From assembly GCA_008694505.1 (NCBI GenBank), contig VZDJ01000041.1, forward strand, positions 5,355,956 through 5,419,955: 64,000 nt of DNA, in the 5' to 3' direction. The notes beneath the pieces are model-generated. The model did no database searches. It was not told where the DNA came from and worked only from the letters and a program-made list of their open reading frames with translations. Below are positions 60,781 to 64,000 of the stretch, one piece after another. Each line of letters opens with the position of its first letter. Positions within the stretch are counted from its first letter, which is position 1. The position numbers were made by a program, and so were the translations under genes. The DNA comes from Cyanoderma ruficeps. Lineage: Eukaryota > Chordata > Aves > Passeriformes > Timaliidae.

Positions 60781-63700
60781 GGCTTTTTTCCTGATGCTTT
60801 CTCAGATACACGAATACATCTGAGCTGACTAAAAATATTCTTATCTATTATTCAATAATCTCTTCATCTTTCACCTTGCTGCTGGGTTGCTTTGTAAAAC
60901 TTTAACAATAAGCTCATTTGATTGAAGTGGAGATAAGGAGTCAGTTCATAAGTGCAGATTTTTGCTGGGAAACGATTTGTGAAACCCATGTGCACTTGGC
61001 CTGTCTGCTCGTTTTAAGACCTACAGATACCACCATAGGTAGTGCCCTAGGAAGTGGGTGCTTGTTTGTTTCCACAGACATTTCAAGTGTGTAACATAGG
61101 ACAAAAATGTTCTTTAACCTTTATTTAAAAATATCTATAACAAAACCACTGAGCTCGACTCTAATACCCAGGAATAGCAAATGAGATATTCACCAACATG
61201 AAGCAATGCTCTAAACAGAGTATTTTCATCACTGTATTTTTTTTATTTGAATGATTCTTTTTGTCAGAATATTTGAAGAAGGTAGTTGACAATGTTGCTT
61301 TAAAGAGTTTATGACAGCCACAAGCTTGAGGCTGGAAGAGGAAGGGAGGGTTACTAATGTGAGAAGATATTGCAGACCACAACAATCCCCTTTCCCTCTT
61401 GTCCTGGGTTGGCTGTTATGACGGTTCTAGTTTTGGAAATATGTGGTTTCTATTTTTGCTTCTGAAAAAAAAAAGAAAGGGAATACATTTTTCAACAACA
61501 TTGTGAGAAGAAACTGCCATTGCCCAGCCTGCAGAACATGTGCATGCACAATGCACAGGTGGTGTGAGAATGTGCGTTTCATGAAGACTTGTTCAGGAGT
61601 GATAAGGGAAGCCTATCTCTAACCCAGGCCATGGTAGTATGTGTGCTCTGAAACACTTGTCCTACCAGCCTCAGGCAATTCCACTACAAAGTATCTGAGG
61701 GGTTGTCCCAGTACAGCTTGGTGGATATCTGTCACCTTCTGCTGCTTTTGCCACCAATGTCATAGGTGTGATATTAGTGGCTTTTCCATGCTTGCTGAAG
61801 AATTTCTTTCACTTGAGATATCCCTCCAGGTTTCCTGTGTAAGCAGTACTGAAAAATAAACTATCTGTTTTCTCAGGACTTCCTGGAATCATGGTCCCAA
61901 AGCAAGGGCGGTTAAAAGAATTTTTTTTTAAACAAGACTTGTTAATTAAAAATGAAATAAAAATATCTTATTACCTCTTTGGCCTTAACTATACTGAGAA
62001 CATATACTGATCTAGCACATAACTTTCATGAACCACAGTTGTATTTTACACTGTCAGAGCATGTCACAAATTTCTGCCCTTGGTCATTTCAAGGACAAAA
62101 TGACGTTTTTAACATTGGGATAGTTAGAAAACAATTTTACCTCATACATTTTAACGCTGCATTTTCCCTGTATACTGTTGAGCTTTGTTATTCTAATTTT
62201 GTCTTCAGTAGTGTGTTTCTAATTTTGTTGTTGTGGCTGTTGTTCCCTAAGGGTATTTGGAAATGAGATTCAGCATTTTAAAAAATGCTTAGATGTAGCA
62301 GACTTCTAATAATGAAATCAATGGAAAGAGTATTTCTAACTATAAATCCTGAATACTTTATAATGAATACATGAAAAGTTGCTACTCTTTGTTGGGTACT
62401 GAGTTTTCCATTCCTGGTGTATGTAATCATATTTCTCCTGGACATACTCTGTGCACATCTGGAAATCTCCATTCAGAAGGGCCAGTTGACATGTTTTCCA
62501 CCAAAGTGTATGTCAGATGTGCCAGAATCCACAGGAAACCTTTTAAAGCAAGAGGGCTGTATGACCAGTGCAGTATTGTGGCATTATGACCAAGAAGCTG
62601 GTTTAATTTGGAAACAACAGCAGAAATTTCCTTTGAGATAGAAATAAGTGCAATTTTTCTTTCACTAATCTGGAAAAGTTGGGTTACTCCAGATCTGGAA
62701 GGAGGCATGTATGGCTAGGCAGGATTCAGGAGCTTTCCAACAGAGGCTCTTCTTCACCTATGTGCAAAGGTGACCCAGGTCTTGCTATATGTGCCTTCTC
62801 AGGAGATGGATTTTTCTTCTGGGGAAGCTCTTCTCCATGCTCTCTTGTTGACAGCAGCTTGTCTGCTCTACCCTACACCTCCTCAGCATTTTTATCTGAA
62901 CCACTGAGGGCATCTGGAGGTAAAAGGAAAGTCCCAGACCAAGAACTTTGGAATGTCCAGTGCTCACTTTCCCTGATGGCCATAGAATCAGCAAGGAAGA
63001 ATCAGCAAAGGTGTCAGTGGGGCCTACACTTGCAGATTCCCTGATTTACATACCTGTAGGTTACTCAAATAGGATAATGTGTTTTAGAAACGATTATCTT
63101 GCTGAGTCTTGTTTTCCAAATATTAGCCCAGAGCAAGTTTTTACAGTTGATATACAATGGCCTGATAGAAATATTTATGGTAGAAGTTCTGCCAGCTCTT
63201 TAATGCCAGCAACACCCTGACCACTTAGTCACTGGAGGGCTTTGTTGTCAAAATGACTCTTTCTTTTGCAAATGACAATATGTTTGGGAAATACTGGTTG
63301 GTGCATCTAAGAGTAGAGGCTCTGTGCTGGTTGGTGGTTAGCCAAGCCCACAGGTTCTGGGTGCCCATGTCCCCATGCAACTCTGCCAGGAACAATAAGG
63401 GAGGGTGCTCATGCAGCACTTCTTATCTTCAGGTAGGTTCACAGAGGGTGTGGGACCTGCTCCTCACCAGCTGCACTCACTGTCAGCTGCAGAGCTCCAG
63501 GGTCAGCTCTTCTGTGGCTTCAGGCAGGAGTGATCCTGGTGGTACGTGGGACACATGCTGCCTGTCACTCCACATGCTGCTTGGAGAAAAAGCAGCATGT
63601 GCCCTAAGCCAGGACATGCAGCACATCCCAGCTCAGGCACTCACTGCTTGCCATGGCTGGCTACCATATCCTGCCTGCCTGGAGACAGGACTTCTCTATC

Positions 63701-64000
63701 AGACTAAATAGATGGCAGTGTCTTTATTAAGATATTTTTAATGGAAACACTCCCATGAAGCATAAGGCTTCCTAAATTCTTTTGACTACTGTGTATGTGA
63801 CTGTGGGTGATTTTCTACCTCCTTTTGATTTTGATTTAATTTCCCAGACTTGGAGCACTCCTGGTAAAGAATACCAAATATGTCAAATTATATCATGTGT
63901 CTGAGTAGCATTCAGTGTCTTCATGGAAAAAATGTTGACGTGGCAAACTCATGACAGGTCACTCTGCCTTTGTGGAACTGCTGGACAACCTTTCTGTCGA
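60781..64000. other. Non-coding stretch with weak LTR-like and exon-like signals
   Basis: At 61400 the sequence TGTCCTGGGTTGGCTG matches the first 11 bases of the LTR-like block at 317. It is followed by about 60 bases and an A10 run, so it could be an LTR scrap. On the plus strand, 63036-63179 is open between CCTACACTTGCAG and TATG/GTAGAA, with matching phase 1 at both ends. The 152-codon plus-strand frame at 63253-63711 is the longest in the window but has no recognised motif. Confidence 0.4.

Noticed and set aside
63253..63711. 152-codon plus-strand ORF as a gene
   Set aside because: Longest frame in the window but unrecognised. It lies in GC-richer sequence where stops are rarer.
1..64000. 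CRISPR arrays, operons, plasmid or phage features
   Set aside because: The retroelements and base composition are avian. No regularly spaced repeats or prokaryotic gene organisation are present.

Overview
The window is vertebrate nuclear DNA, almost certainly from a bird and probably a passerine. It is AT-rich and CpG-poor. It carries several CR1 LINE fragments with the CR1-type 3' end (a tail close to ATTCTATG repeats). At 40163-40296 it has a tRNA-Ile-headed, CR1-tailed SINE of the kind known from zebra finch as TguSINE1. Decayed MIR-like SINE remnants are also present, as expected in an amniote genome. There are no operons, ribosome-binding sites, CRISPR arrays, rRNA genes or other prokaryotic features.

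Layout. 1-317 looks like part of an LTR in minus orientation, cut by the window edge. 0.3-20 kb is mostly unremarkable single-copy sequence with a perfect inverted repeat (3178-3204), a G14 run (3927-3940), a purine-rich stretch (4785-5225), a 22-bp tandem duplication (12119-12162), a MIR remnant near 14.8 kb and a 30-bp exact dispersed repeat (13930 and 15726). 20-28 kb holds an old CR1 piece (20.8 kb), a 29-bp near-perfect palindrome (22695-22723), a twin hairpin (25144-25195) and the largest CR1 copy (about 26445-27195). 36-43 kb holds a MIR remnant, the SINE, a homopurine tract and a minus-strand CR1 3' end (42191-42430). 43-64 kb is mostly plain sequence with one short CR1 3' end (53.7 kb), a possible MIR (50.6 kb) and a locally GC-rich patch (60.43-60.78 kb).

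Genes. I recognise no known protein. Open reading frames of 60-150 codons occur on all strands, at about the number expected by chance in 64 kb of such DNA. Most are T-rich or purine-rich shadows or run through repeats. A few short open segments are flanked by good splice-like signals. Three on the minus strand (30514-30620, 25808-26081, 24565-24786) are also phase-compatible in order. I list these as low-confidence exon-like segments: they could belong to a minus-strand gene spanning the window, or be chance. The safest reading is intron or intergenic DNA of a songbird with sparse, mostly old retroelements.
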